Position numbers and translations under genes: made by a program. DNA of 64,000 nucleotides from Oligoflexus sp. (lineage in GTDB: Bacteria; Bdellovibrionota_B; Oligoflexia; Oligoflexales; Oligoflexaceae). Location of the stretch: contig JACMPP010000063.1 of assembly GCA_014377445.1 (NCBI GenBank), positions 1 through 64,000 on the forward strand. The letters run 5' to 3'. Shown in pieces: positions 19,897 to 29,027 of this stretch. The notes beneath the pieces were generated by a model, which saw nothing but the letters and a program-made list of their open reading frames with translations, was not told where the DNA came from and searched no databases. The first letter of the stretch is position 1. Each line of letters opens with the position of its first letter.

Positions 19897-21213
19897 ATGG
19901 ATTCCATGAAGATCTTGCTGATTGGCTCAGGTGCTCGCGAGCATGCTCTCGCCTGGAAATTCCGACAGTCTGATATCACAGATGAGCTATGGATCTGGCC
20001 TGGATCACCCACGATGCTTGCCCATGGTCAGCGTCTCGACATCGGCAACGATGCGCGCTGGGAAGATCTTGCTCGCTATGCAAAGAATCAGGGCATCGAT
20101 TTTGTGGTCGTGGGTCCGGAGCAACCGCTCGAAGATGGCTTTGCCGACGCTTGCCAATTGATTGGTCTCTCTTGTTTTGGGCCCTTGCAGGCGGCCGCCC
20201 GCCTCGAGAGTTCCAAAGCGTTTTCGAAAGAAGTTATGGCCGCTGCTGGAATTCCCACAGCGGCTTTTTTTGTAGTAAAGGGCGAAGCGGAATGTCGCGC
20301 GAAGGCCCGTGAATCCCTGCAGCGTAGCCACGGCGTTGTGAACAAGGCGAGCGGCCTGGCATCCGGCAAAGGAGTGTTCGTCTGTTTCGACGAAGCGAGT
20401 ATCGAGGAAGCCTGCCAACGCCTCTATTATTCGGGCATGGCGAAAGCCGCTGAAACTGTCGTAATTGAAGAAGTTCTGACAGGACGGGAGTGCTCGTTCT
20501 TTGTGTTTATGGGGGAAGGTGAGCCCACACCCCTTGGATTTGCCGTCGACCACAAGCGTTTGAAAGATGGGGACATCGGTCCCAATACGGGGGGAATGGG
20601 CTGTTATACACCCGTGCCTTGGTTGCCCGCTGATGCTGGTGATCAGGTGATGGCCAAGGTTGTTCAGCCTTTGATCGCGGAACTTGCCAAACGCGGAATG
20701 AAGTACACGGGCTGTCTCTACGTCGGCCTTATGTGGAACGATGAGGGATTTGCTGTCGTTGAATTCAACGCCCGACTCGGGGATCCCGAAGCGGAAGTGC
20801 TGGCGGTGCATGATAAACGTGATTGGACGAAGTTGATCGCAATGAAACTGGGACTTTTGCCCGAGGATCGACACTTCCTGGCTGCCGCCAAAGACAATAG
20901 CGGAGCCACCGTCTGTGTGGTGCTGGCATCGTCCTGCTATCCCTTTGGCGACAGCCCGACCGGTCGCTACGTGGTGCCGAAGTCTGTGTTCGCGAATACC
21001 AATCCTGAACTCTGTGCCTTCGCTGCTGCGGTGCGCCTCGAAAAGGATGAACTCGTCACGGGCAAAGGGCGTATGCTTACGATCGTGACTCACGCCGCGA
21101 CTTTTGCCGAAGCGCGTAAGAAATCCTACGCGCATATCGATGTTTTGACGAAGGATTGGCAAGGCGTTCAGTTTCGTCGCGACATCGGATCTGTTCTTGA
21201 GAATGATCGTTGA
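19897..21213 (+). CDS. purD: Phosphoribosylamine-glycine ligase
   Basis: 438 aa; MKILLIGSGAREHALAWK, NTGGMGCYTPVPW, FNARLGDPEAEVL. ATG at 19906 is also possible. Confidence 0.96.
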   Translation: MDSMKILLIGSGAREHALAWKFRQSDITDELWIWPGSPTMLAHGQRLDIGNDARWEDLARYAKNQGIDFVVVGPEQPLEDGFADACQLIGLSCFGPLQAAARLESSKAFSKEVMAAAGIPTAAFFVVKGEAECRAKARESLQRSHGVVNKASGLASGKGVFVCFDEASIEEACQRLYYSGMAKAAETVVIEEVLTGRECSFFVFMGEGEPTPLGFAVDHKRLKDGDIGPNTGGMGCYTPVPWLPADAGDQVMAKVVQPLIAELAKRGMKYTGCLYVGLMWNDEGFAVVEFNARLGDPEAEVLAVHDKRDWTKLIAMKLGLLPEDRHFLAAAKDNSGATVCVVLASSCYPFGDSPTGRYVVPKSVFANTNPELCAFAAAVRLEKDELVTGKGRMLTIVTHAATFAEARKKSYAHIDVLTKDWQGVQFRRDIGSVLENDR

Positions 21214-21279
21214 TCTGCAGTTGGGTCCTACGGTTTAACTGTGAAGCTATAATCTCATTTTGGAAAGCCTAGTCTACCT

Positions 21280-21780
21280 ATGCGAAAAATACTTATTCTC
21301 CTCGGTAGTCAAAGTGATCTTACAATTACGGAAAAAGGCCAAGAGATTCTGCGCGAGTTTAAAATTCCTTACGAACTCCGCATCGCCTCGGCTCACCGTT
21401 CGCCCGCTCTGGTTGAAGAATTGCTTCAAGCCTTTGAAAAACAAGGCGGTAAGGTGGTTGTCTGCGTCGCAGGAATGTCAGCGCATCTAGCCGGTGTTGT
21501 GGCGTCTCAGACGAATCTTCCGGTCTTGGCCGTTCCCGTCGCGAATGCAGCGACAGCTGGCCTCGATGCTCTTCTTTCGATGAGTCAGATGCCAGCGGGA
21601 ATTCCGGTCGCCACGATGACTCTCGGGAAAGCCGGCTTCACCAACGCAGCGCTCTTTGCGATTCAAATCATCGCAACTTACGAAGCAGATCTCGCTGTTG
21701 AGCTCCTTCGTTACCGTCAGGTGCAGGCGACCGAAGTGCTCTCGAGTGACAACAAAAACCGCGTAATTTTTGAAGGTTGA
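21280..21780 (+). CDS. purE: 5-(carboxyamino)imidazole ribonucleotide mutase
   Basis: 166 aa; GSQSDLTITEKG, ASAHRSPALVEEL, AGMSAHLAGVVAS, SMSQMPAGIPVATM. Confidence 0.93.
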   Translation: MRKILILLGSQSDLTITEKGQEILREFKIPYELRIASAHRSPALVEELLQAFEKQGGKVVVCVAGMSAHLAGVVASQTNLPVLAVPVANAATAGLDALLSMSQMPAGIPVATMTLGKAGFTNAALFAIQIIATYEADLAVELLRYRQVQATEVLSSDNKNRVIFEG

Positions 21781-22459
21781 TATGCAGGATGAGGCTCCGT
21801 ATCTCGATGCATTTGCCGAAGCTTGGGTAAAGGGAAGAGTATGCCTACATCCAACAGACACGCTTTTAGGATTGAGTTTTAACCCTCATTCCCTGGCCGG
21901 TGCCCAAAATTTTGCGAGCATCAAATCCCGGGCTCCCGACAAGAGTCCCATCTCCCTGATCGCGAACTGGGACCTTGCCGTCCAGACCTGGAAGCCACTG
22001 CCAGGCCCCTGGTCTCAAGTTCTTCAGGATCTTTGGCCCGCCTCGCTCAGCGTGATCTGGGAAGCTTCGGATCTGTGTCCCAAGGCGATCATCGCGGCGA
22101 ACGGCACCTGCGGTCTCCGCCTGCCGAACTGGAGCCCGGACAAGCAGTGGATGCACGAGCTCTTGACGAAGCTCGATGCGCCTTTTCCCAGCTCGAGCGT
22201 CAACCTTTCGGGTCAAGCTGCTATTGGCGATTGGGCGACAGCGGTTCAATTTCTGAAAGCTGAAGGCAAGGACGATATGGTTTTCATACCCGATCTGGGA
22301 GAAAATCAAATCAGGGCCCTTGGCGAGGGATCTGGGTTGCCACTACCTTCCACGCTCATCCGTATCGAAGCGGGTGGCGGCTGGACGATGCTGCGGGAAG
22401 GTGCGCTGAATCGCGCTTCAATTCAATCCACATGGGAAAACTATGCCAAGCGCTCTTGA
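21770..22459 (+). CDS. Sua5/YciO/YrdC-family protein (threonylcarbamoyl-AMP synthase-like)
   Basis: 229 aa; RVCLHPTDTLLGLSFNPHS, IKSRAPDKSPISLI, GTCGLRLPNW, SSSVNLSGQ. TTG 21770 or ATG 21782 start. Confidence 0.85.
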   Translation: MKVDMQDEAPYLDAFAEAWVKGRVCLHPTDTLLGLSFNPHSLAGAQNFASIKSRAPDKSPISLIANWDLAVQTWKPLPGPWSQVLQDLWPASLSVIWEASDLCPKAIIAANGTCGLRLPNWSPDKQWMHELLTKLDAPFPSSSVNLSGQAAIGDWATAVQFLKAEGKDDMVFIPDLGENQIRALGEGSGLPLPSTLIRIEAGGGWTMLREGALNRASIQSTWENYAKRS

Positions 22460-23054
22460 GAATTTTACATCGAGTCTGATCCTTGCCAGCTCTTCTCCCC
22501 GCCGCAAAGAGCTTTTAGGCTATCTCGGAGTGCCTTTCACGGTCGTTTCCCCGCAAACGGAAGAGAAACATCGGCCCGGCGAATCCGGGGTGGAATACGC
22601 CATGCGGAATTCTCTCGAGAAGGCCGAGGCAGTTTACAGCGGACGTAGCGACAAGTCGGGTTCGGTCGTCGCGATCGGAGCCGATACGATCGGCCTCCTC
22701 GATGAAACTGTTCTTGAGAAGCCCTTGGATCCTGCCGACGCCATTCGCATGCTCAGTTCGATGTCGGGTCGATCGCATAAGGTCATCACCGCCGTGGCTC
22801 TGGTGGGTGATCGGGCTGGACAGGTTTATAGAGATTGTTTTGCAGTCGAAACTCTCGTCTATTTTAAGCAGTTATCACCGGCTGAGATCGCGTATTATGT
22901 CCAGACCAAGGAACCCTTGGACAAAGCGGGAGCCTATGGAATTCAAGGGATCGGCGGCTTTCTCGTGCGGTCGATTCAAGGCTCCTATTCCAATGTGGTT
23001 GGATTGCCCTTGGTGGAACTCGCTGAGGCGTTGCAGCGTTGGTCGAACGTCTGA
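22443..23054 (+). CDS. maf: Maf-family nucleotide pyrophosphatase
   Basis: 203 aa; LILASSSPRRKELLGYLG, AIGADTIGLLD, DKAGAYGIQGIGGFLV. Confidence 0.93.
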   Translation: MPSALENFTSSLILASSSPRRKELLGYLGVPFTVVSPQTEEKHRPGESGVEYAMRNSLEKAEAVYSGRSDKSGSVVAIGADTIGLLDETVLEKPLDPADAIRMLSSMSGRSHKVITAVALVGDRAGQVYRDCFAVETLVYFKQLSPAEIAYYVQTKEPLDKAGAYGIQGIGGFLVRSIQGSYSNVVGLPLVELAEALQRWSNV

Positions 23055-23083
23055 ATCGAGACACACATTCCTAGTTTAAGAGG

Positions 23084-23578
23084 TTGATGATGGCGAATGA
23101 AGTGATCGTGCCCGCAGGTTTTTGGATTCGCATCTTACCCTCAGCGATCGACAGTCTGATCCTGGGTGTGAGTATTCAACTGGCGACCGGCTTTCGTTAC
23201 CTGAAGTCCGAAGATATGGGGACCGCCCTGCAACTGAGCGCCGCGAATGTTGTCATCGCCGGAATCTATGCCGGTGCCTTCTACATGAAAACCGGTTCAA
23301 CGCTTGGCAAAAAAGTTTTTTCTCTCGCGGTGGTCGATAATCAAACCGGCGAGAAAATCAGTTTTCTGAGAGGATTCTTTCGCGACACCATAGGCAAACT
23401 CGTGAGCACCGCGCCTTGTTTTATTGGTTTTATGATGGCGGGCTTTAACAAAGATAAACGAACGCTTCACGATTTCATTTTCGATACCCGCGTCGTGAAA
23501 CGAATGCCAATTGTTGAATTTAACCAGGCGCCCCCTGTTACGGTTCCTGTGTCGACCGATTCAAAAGAGGAAATGTGA
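23084..23578 (+). CDS. RDD-family membrane protein
   Basis: 164 aa; FWIRILPSAIDSLILG, GSTLGKKVFSLAVVDNQTGEKISFLRGFFRDTIGK, KDKRTLHDFIFDTRVV. Confidence 0.85.
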   Translation: MMMANEVIVPAGFWIRILPSAIDSLILGVSIQLATGFRYLKSEDMGTALQLSAANVVIAGIYAGAFYMKTGSTLGKKVFSLAVVDNQTGEKISFLRGFFRDTIGKLVSTAPCFIGFMMAGFNKDKRTLHDFIFDTRVVKRMPIVEFNQAPPVTVPVSTDSKEEM

Positions 23579-23579
23579 T

Positions 23580-24767
23580 TTGCATCCTATCGGGCTTTAT
23601 CTGCATTTGCCGTTTTGCACACGAATTTGCCATTACTGCGATTTCGTAAAGTCCGCCTTGTACTCCGAAGAGCAAAAAAAGGCCTATCTCCACTCCCTCG
23701 AATCTCTTCTCGATGATTACCTAAAGGTCTGGGATGAAGTTCCAGGCGTCTCCTCGCAGCTTTATTCCGTGTTTTGGGGTGGGGGCACGCCGAGCCTTGT
23801 GACTCATGAGATCGCTCCTATCATGCGGAAAATCCTCGCTCATACCGCGCCCGATGCGGAAATCACACTCGAAGCCAATCCCGAGCACATCAATGAAGAG
23901 AGCCTCAGGATCTGGGCTTCGCATGGCATCAATCGCATTTCCCTTGGCGTGCAATCCTTTCATCAGGAGGGGTTGAAAGCGCTGACGCGCGAACATACCG
24001 CAGAGCAGGCCCTCGAAGCGGTCCGTTTGGTTCGCCGTTTTATTCCCAACTGCAACGTCGATCTGATTTACGGTTGGCCCGGGCAGACGGAAAGGGACTG
24101 GGCAGAGGATATTGCTCAACTCATCAGCAGTGGAGCCACGCACGCGAGTCTTTACAATCTTACTTTCGAGGGCAGTACGCCCTTTGCCCGGCGGGTGGCC
24201 CGGGGAAAAATGCATGCGATCGATGATGACCGTTTGTATGGATTCTATGAGACGGCCTGTCGCTTGATGACGATTGCGGATTACGAGCACGAGGAAGTTT
24301 CCAACTGGCATCTTCCCGGTCATGAAGCGCGACACAATGGTTTATATTGGCATGGTGGTTCTTATTTGGCATTAGGGGCAGGAGCGCACAGCTTTCTTCA
24401 GGAATTAGGACCTTACGGCACTCGTTGGCAACAAAGCGGCAATTGGCGAACATTTGTTCCTGAGCCCATGACCACACTTCAAGGTATAATTACCCGGCAG
24501 TACAATCAGATTGACGGAGATAGGGGCATTGAGGCATGGATATTAGAGGTCGTGAGTTCGGGTTTAAGAACCTCACGAGGCATTAATATCAGTGCCATCG
24601 AGCTCAAAAGTGGATATAGTCTTGTGCCCCGGCCTATCCTGTGCCAAGCCTTAGAGCTTGGTCTATTATGGCATGACAAAGAGGGCCAACTGTTCCTCCA
24701 TGAGCTTGAATGGTTCCGTGAAACGCGTTGGTCTCTCGAGGTTGCCCTTTCTTTTATTCAAGCCTAA
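23580..24767 (+). CDS. hemW: HemW-like radical SAM coproporphyrinogen III oxidase family protein
   Basis: Radical-SAM CTRICHYCDF; FWGGGTPSL; EANPEHI; RISLGVQSF. ORF track start (23511) lies inside the RDD gene; TTG at 23580 gives MHPIGLYLHLPFC. Confidence 0.9.
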   Translation: MHPIGLYLHLPFCTRICHYCDFVKSALYSEEQKKAYLHSLESLLDDYLKVWDEVPGVSSQLYSVFWGGGTPSLVTHEIAPIMRKILAHTAPDAEITLEANPEHINEESLRIWASHGINRISLGVQSFHQEGLKALTREHTAEQALEAVRLVRRFIPNCNVDLIYGWPGQTERDWAEDIAQLISSGATHASLYNLTFEGSTPFARRVARGKMHAIDDDRLYGFYETACRLMTIADYEHEEVSNWHLPGHEARHNGLYWHGGSYLALGAGAHSFLQELGPYGTRWQQSGNWRTFVPEPMTTLQGIITRQYNQIDGDRGIEAWILEVVSSGLRTSRGINISAIELKSGYSLVPRPILCQALELGLLWHDKEGQLFLHELEWFRETRWSLEVALSFIQA

Positions 24768-24867
24768 GTCCCTAAGACTCATGAGTAAAAAGATAGATGC
24801 ATGTTCGTCCAGCGGAGCTGCCGATCAATAGTTCTGATCTTGTGTTTAGAATAATGGGAGAGAGTCC

Positions 24868-26352
24868 ATGGAGCTTATCAAGAAACTTCACGAAATCCGT
24901 CGTCGCAGCGGTCCTGCCGTCACGAAAGGATTGGATGATGCCACGATCGAGTCTTTTGCTAAAAAAGATCGCGATCTGGTCAATGCCATCGATGTTGCCT
25001 ACAATGAGTTTCTCAAGCTCGAAGAAGAATTTGGCGAAAAAATTCGTCTTCCGGAATTGGACCTCATCAAACACATCCAAAGCGATTTCGTAAACTTCTA
25101 CGAAGCCAACTCCGTAAATCCTTACGTTGCGATTCACGCGCAGGGTCCTTGGGTGATCACAGCCAACGGGGCTGTCCTGCATGACTCCGGCGGTTACGGG
25201 ATGCTCGGCTTCGGTCATGCCCCGCAAAAAATCATCGATGTGATGGGTCGTCAACAGGTGATGGCCAACATCATGACGGCGAACTTCAGTCAAAAGCGCC
25301 TCACCGAAAAACTCAAAATCGAAATCGGCCACAGCCGTACGAGTCGCAAAGGTCTTTATAATAAGTTCCTTTGTTTGAACAGCGGTTCGGAGTCGGTAAC
25401 GGTGGCCGCTCGTATCGCCGACCTGAATGCGAAGAAACTCACGGACCCTGGTGCTCGTTACCACGGCTACAAGATCATGATGCTTTCTCTCAAAGGCAGC
25501 TTTCACGGTCGTACCGAGCGTCCCGCTATGGCCTCGGACTCATCGGCTAAGAGTTATCAGAAGCTGGCGTCCTTCCGTAGCCAGCATCTGCAGACCGTCG
25601 AGATCAACAACATCGCCGAACTCCGCAAGGTCTTTGCCGAAGCCGACAAAAATAAAATCTATTTCGAACTGATGCTGATGGAACCCGTCATGGGTGAAGG
25701 CAATCCAGGTGTTGGCGTATCCCGTGAGTTCTATGACGAAGCCCGCAAATTGACCCGTGAGCATGGGACTCTTCTGATGATGGATTCGATTCAGGCGGGT
25801 ATTCGGACGCAAGGCGTCTTGAGTATCTGTGACTTCCCAGGCTTTCAGGATGCGGAAGCGCCCGACATGGAAACATACTCCAAAGCGGTCAACGCCGGTC
25901 AGTATCCCTTGTCGATTCTCGCCATGGATGACAAAACCGCAAGCCTCTACGAAACAGGCCTTTACGGGAACACGATGACGACCAATCCCAGAGCCCTGGA
26001 TGTTGCGTGCATCGTTCTCGATATGATCACACCCGAGCTTCGTCAGAACATTCGTGACCGAGGTGCAGAGTTCGTTCAGAAATTCCTTGGTCTGAAAAAA
26101 GAATTTCCAGACTATGTTACCGATGCCACAGGCACGGGTCTTCTCTGCGCACTTCACCTGAAACCTGAAGGTTTTAAAGTGGTGGGCGTGGAAGGGATTG
26201 AAACCTGGCTTCGTCACCACGGTATCGGCGTTATCCACGGCGGTAAAAATGCCCTTCGCTTTACTCCGCATTTCCACATCACTTCGGCTGAAATCGATAT
26301 GGTGATCGGTAAGCTGAGAGAAGCGCTAGCGCGTGGACCTGTCTACAAATAA
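24868..26352 (+). CDS. Class III PLP-dependent aminotransferase
   Basis: 494 aa; LCLNSGSESVTVAARIA, GSFHGRTERPA, DSIQAGIRTQG, YSKAVNAGQYPLSI, TGTGLLCALHL. Confidence 0.85.
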   Translation: MELIKKLHEIRRRSGPAVTKGLDDATIESFAKKDRDLVNAIDVAYNEFLKLEEEFGEKIRLPELDLIKHIQSDFVNFYEANSVNPYVAIHAQGPWVITANGAVLHDSGGYGMLGFGHAPQKIIDVMGRQQVMANIMTANFSQKRLTEKLKIEIGHSRTSRKGLYNKFLCLNSGSESVTVAARIADLNAKKLTDPGARYHGYKIMMLSLKGSFHGRTERPAMASDSSAKSYQKLASFRSQHLQTVEINNIAELRKVFAEADKNKIYFELMLMEPVMGEGNPGVGVSREFYDEARKLTREHGTLLMMDSIQAGIRTQGVLSICDFPGFQDAEAPDMETYSKAVNAGQYPLSILAMDDKTASLYETGLYGNTMTTNPRALDVACIVLDMITPELRQNIRDRGAEFVQKFLGLKKEFPDYVTDATGTGLLCALHLKPEGFKVVGVEGIETWLRHHGIGVIHGGKNALRFTPHFHITSAEIDMVIGKLREALARGPVYK

Positions 26353-26394
26353 AAAAGGCCGACCCCTAAAAGGTCCGCCCTAATCAGACTTCAG

Positions 26395-26432
26395 AAAACC
26401 CGGAGCCAAAAGCGACCGGGTTTTGGTTTTTT
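26395..26432. terminator. Terminator hairpin between convergent genes
   Basis: AAAACCCGG - 12 nt - CCGGGTTTT followed by GGTTTTTT; A-tract on other side suggests bidirectional use. Confidence 0.85.
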
Positions 26433-26916
26433 AAAGTGAGTTCTGTTGAACAGGACTATTACGGAAGGTCGCGAGTTCTTCGATGTCTTTGACTATGATA
26501 ACGGAGCGTGAGACGGCTTCGCTTTTGCTTGCATCGTAAGTTTCCAGGACTTCGCCTGTGATGCGGAAGTTGAGGCCTTGCGCTTCAAGTTCTTCGACAT
26601 GAGCGCGCATCATGCGGGTCATTACGAGTTCATAGTTTTCGCTGTTCTCGTTGGTTAGAACAATGGCGCTTGAATCGCCGTTGAAAGTTGGCTCAGACTT
26701 GATGGTACCTTCAACTGAGATCTCTACAGGCGCGCCCTGAACACATTGGCCAAGAGAGCGTTCGTAGCGAGTAGCATGCGGACATTCACAGTTGCCAGAT
26801 TGGCCCCAAGCATTAAAGTCACGTGTGCAAGAGAGTGTTTGGACTGGTGCGATCCAAGAAGCAAAGGCTGTGTTAGCAAGGACTGTAGCGAATATGGCAG
26901 CGATAAAATTATTCAT
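26431..26916 (-). CDS. Hypothetical exported protein
   Basis: MNNFIAAIFATVLANTAFASW signal peptide; ORF track extends to 26991 but the internal ATG is better placed. Confidence 0.65.
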   Translation of the reverse strand: MNNFIAAIFATVLANTAFASWIAPVQTLSCTRDFNAWGQSGNCECPHATRYERSLGQCVQGAPVEISVEGTIKSEPTFNGDSSAIVLTNENSENYELVMTRMMRAHVEELEAQGLNFRITGEVLETYDASKSEAVSRSVIIVKDIEELATFRNSPVQQNSL

Positions 26917-27088
26917 GTTCGGAATCTCCTTTTCGATGTCCCGGTTGTAACGCAGCCGGGTGAGAAGAGTTAGACTTGGCCAGCCAACCATCGCGACTTT
27001 TATGTTTAGAAAAACTTAACGCGTAATCTGTCAGTAAAAAGAAGAATCACGAAGGGAGTATGGATAAAGAAGAGGCAAGCGAATCAAA

Positions 27089-27292
27089 ATGCGCCTGATG
27101 AAATTGGATATGAAAGCTTTTTGCATTTGCAAACGTAGCGAAACTCTCAAACAGAGAATTCCGCAGTTTATGAGCGCCAGTTATTTCGGTGTAAATCCAG
27201 TGACGCTCAGCCGAATTGCCAATCAGGATGATCTCTCCAAAAAAAGCGCAAGCGCTGACGCACTCGGTTTTTATTTGGCTTTGACGATCTGA
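27089..27292 (+). pseudogene. Possible Crp/Fnr-family C-terminal HTH remnant
   Basis: 67 aa ORF: LKQRIPQFMSASYFGVNPVTLSRIANQ resembles the Crp/Fnr recognition-helix end (QRIPQ..IASYLGVTPxTLSRIR); no cyclic-nucleotide-binding domain upstream. Confidence 0.5.
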
Positions 27293-28242
27293 AACAAACG
27301 ATGCGGAGTCTTGCCTTTGTAGTCGACAGGAGTTGTCAGAGACGTAATCTCCGTGCATATGGCGCTTAAGAGTCCATCGAGATCAGGCTCAAAGCGCTGA
27401 TGGTTGGTCGAGAAGAAGAGAACCCCGCCCTTGTCGAGTACAGCCAAGGTACTTTCCACCAGAGATCGGTGATCGTAAAGAATATCAAAAGGTTCCATAC
27501 CTTCTCGGGTCGAGAAGGAAGGCGGATCGAGAAAGATCACGTCCCACATATTTTTCGATAGCGACGCGCGCTCCAGAAATTCGCGTACTTCTGTGGAACT
27601 CCACTCCTGACGGCAAGTGCCCGTCAAAGCATTAAGCTCCATATTATCCTTGGCCCAATCCAGATAGCGACGGGACATATCCACAGTCGTCACTGACTTC
27701 GCTCCGCCTTTGGCGGCATAGCAGCTAAAAGCGCCCGTGTAGGCGAAGAGGTTCAAAAAGCGCTTGCCTTTGACGAGGTCGCGAACGATTCCGCGTGTCA
27801 CGCGGTGATCGGTGAAGAGACCGACGTCGAGAAAATCATCGAGATTTACGAGGAACTTCAAATCGCCTTCACGGACTTCCATGCGTTCGTTGGTACGCGC
27901 GAGCCGTGTATAACGATCGCCTTCGAACGGACGCGTTGTGCGCTGGCGGATATGGACGTTTTCCACAGGGATATTCAGAGCGGTCGCAACGGATGCGGAT
28001 AAAAGTTCAAGGTAGCTCTCGTGATCAGTTTGTTCACGAACATATTCGCCGAGGATGACATGACCTTCGTACCAGTCAACCACGGCACGAATTTCAGGAA
28101 TGTCGAGATTGTAGAGGCGGAAGGCGCTGACATGTTCTTTGTCGAACTTCTTGCTGAGCGCCTTGAAGTTTTTCTTCACACGGTTGCCAAGCATTTCTGC
28201 GTGACGTTGCATGACTTCGGGGGAGTAGAGTTTGAAATTCAT
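27271..28242 (-). CDS. Class I SAM-dependent methyltransferase (RlmI/RlmL-like rRNA MTase)
   Basis: VKGKRFLNLFAYTGAFSCYAAKGGAKSVTTVDMSRRYLDWAKDN and WDVIFLDPPSFS. Confidence 0.88.
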   Translation of the reverse strand: MNFKLYSPEVMQRHAEMLGNRVKKNFKALSKKFDKEHVSAFRLYNLDIPEIRAVVDWYEGHVILGEYVREQTDHESYLELLSASVATALNIPVENVHIRQRTTRPFEGDRYTRLARTNERMEVREGDLKFLVNLDDFLDVGLFTDHRVTRGIVRDLVKGKRFLNLFAYTGAFSCYAAKGGAKSVTTVDMSRRYLDWAKDNMELNALTGTCRQEWSSTEVREFLERASLSKNMWDVIFLDPPSFSTREGMEPFDILYDHRSLVESTLAVLDKGGVLFFSTNHQRFEPDLDGLLSAICTEITSLTTPVDYKGKTPHRLFQIVKAK

Positions 28243-28674
28243 GCGAACCATGCGAGCCGCCTTTGTAGAATAAGGGCCAAGCGCAATACACGATAAATTG
28301 GCTTAGATGAGGAAGGCTTAAGTTAACGATCCAAGGTCTGTAAGTCAAGGAGGGAAAGGCTTTTTCGCCTGATTCCCTAGGAATGCAAGTTGCAAGAATT
28401 CTTGGATAAGATCGATTCAAGTTGACATAATTAGTCCAAAAAAGGCGACTCTGCGAGTGAAGCCTTGATCCTTAGAACTCCTAATGTCCTGGATTCATTA
28501 TGGCGTTTCAATCAATTTGTTGATCGATAATGATGCGAGACTATGTTGTATCGGCCTCTTAAGGTATCGCTAGGTCTGGCCTTATAGAGCGCAGAGGGGG
28601 GTGACATTACTCCACGAAGTCAATCATCGTTAGCCTCTACACAGGCAAAGTCTTGGATGAGGATTCATCACTGG

Positions 28675-28980
28675 TCAGGACTTCGTGATCGAAGAATCAT
28701 TAACAAGCTGCACGTTTGCGCCGGTAATCATTGCGACCTGTCCATCGATGATAATATTTTTGGCATGCATCAGGCCAAAGGCTTCGTGTTTATACTCGAA
28801 AACTTGAATATTAAGAACTTTGGAATCGATTCGAAGCGTTGCGAGACCTTTGAGACCTCCGATGCTGACACAGAATTGCGATTTTTAGTTAAGTCGTTGG
28901 AAACTGATCATTTTTACGTCTTTTAAAGCTTTGAACTCTTGCTTAGATCTAAAATTAGGGTAATGTCCGCCCACGTAGGC
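28675..28980 (-). pseudogene. Remnant of a phospholipase D-like (HKD) protein
   Basis: Hand translation of the minus strand gives GGLKGLATLRIDSKVLNIQVFEYKHEAFGLMHAKNIIIDGQVAMITGANVQLVNDSSITKS* with the HxK(x)4D motif at 28744-28767; an in-frame TAA at 28885-28887 interrupts it upstream. Confidence 0.65.
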
Positions 28981-29027
28981 TTTGCTAAACGTGAAGCCAA
29001 TCGTTTCACTCTTCAGGAGCACCTTAC

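Noticed and set aside
20005-21162. 385-aa minus-strand ORF opposite purD
   Set aside because: Antisense shadow of a well-supported gene; no recognisable domain; typical of GC-rich codon bias.
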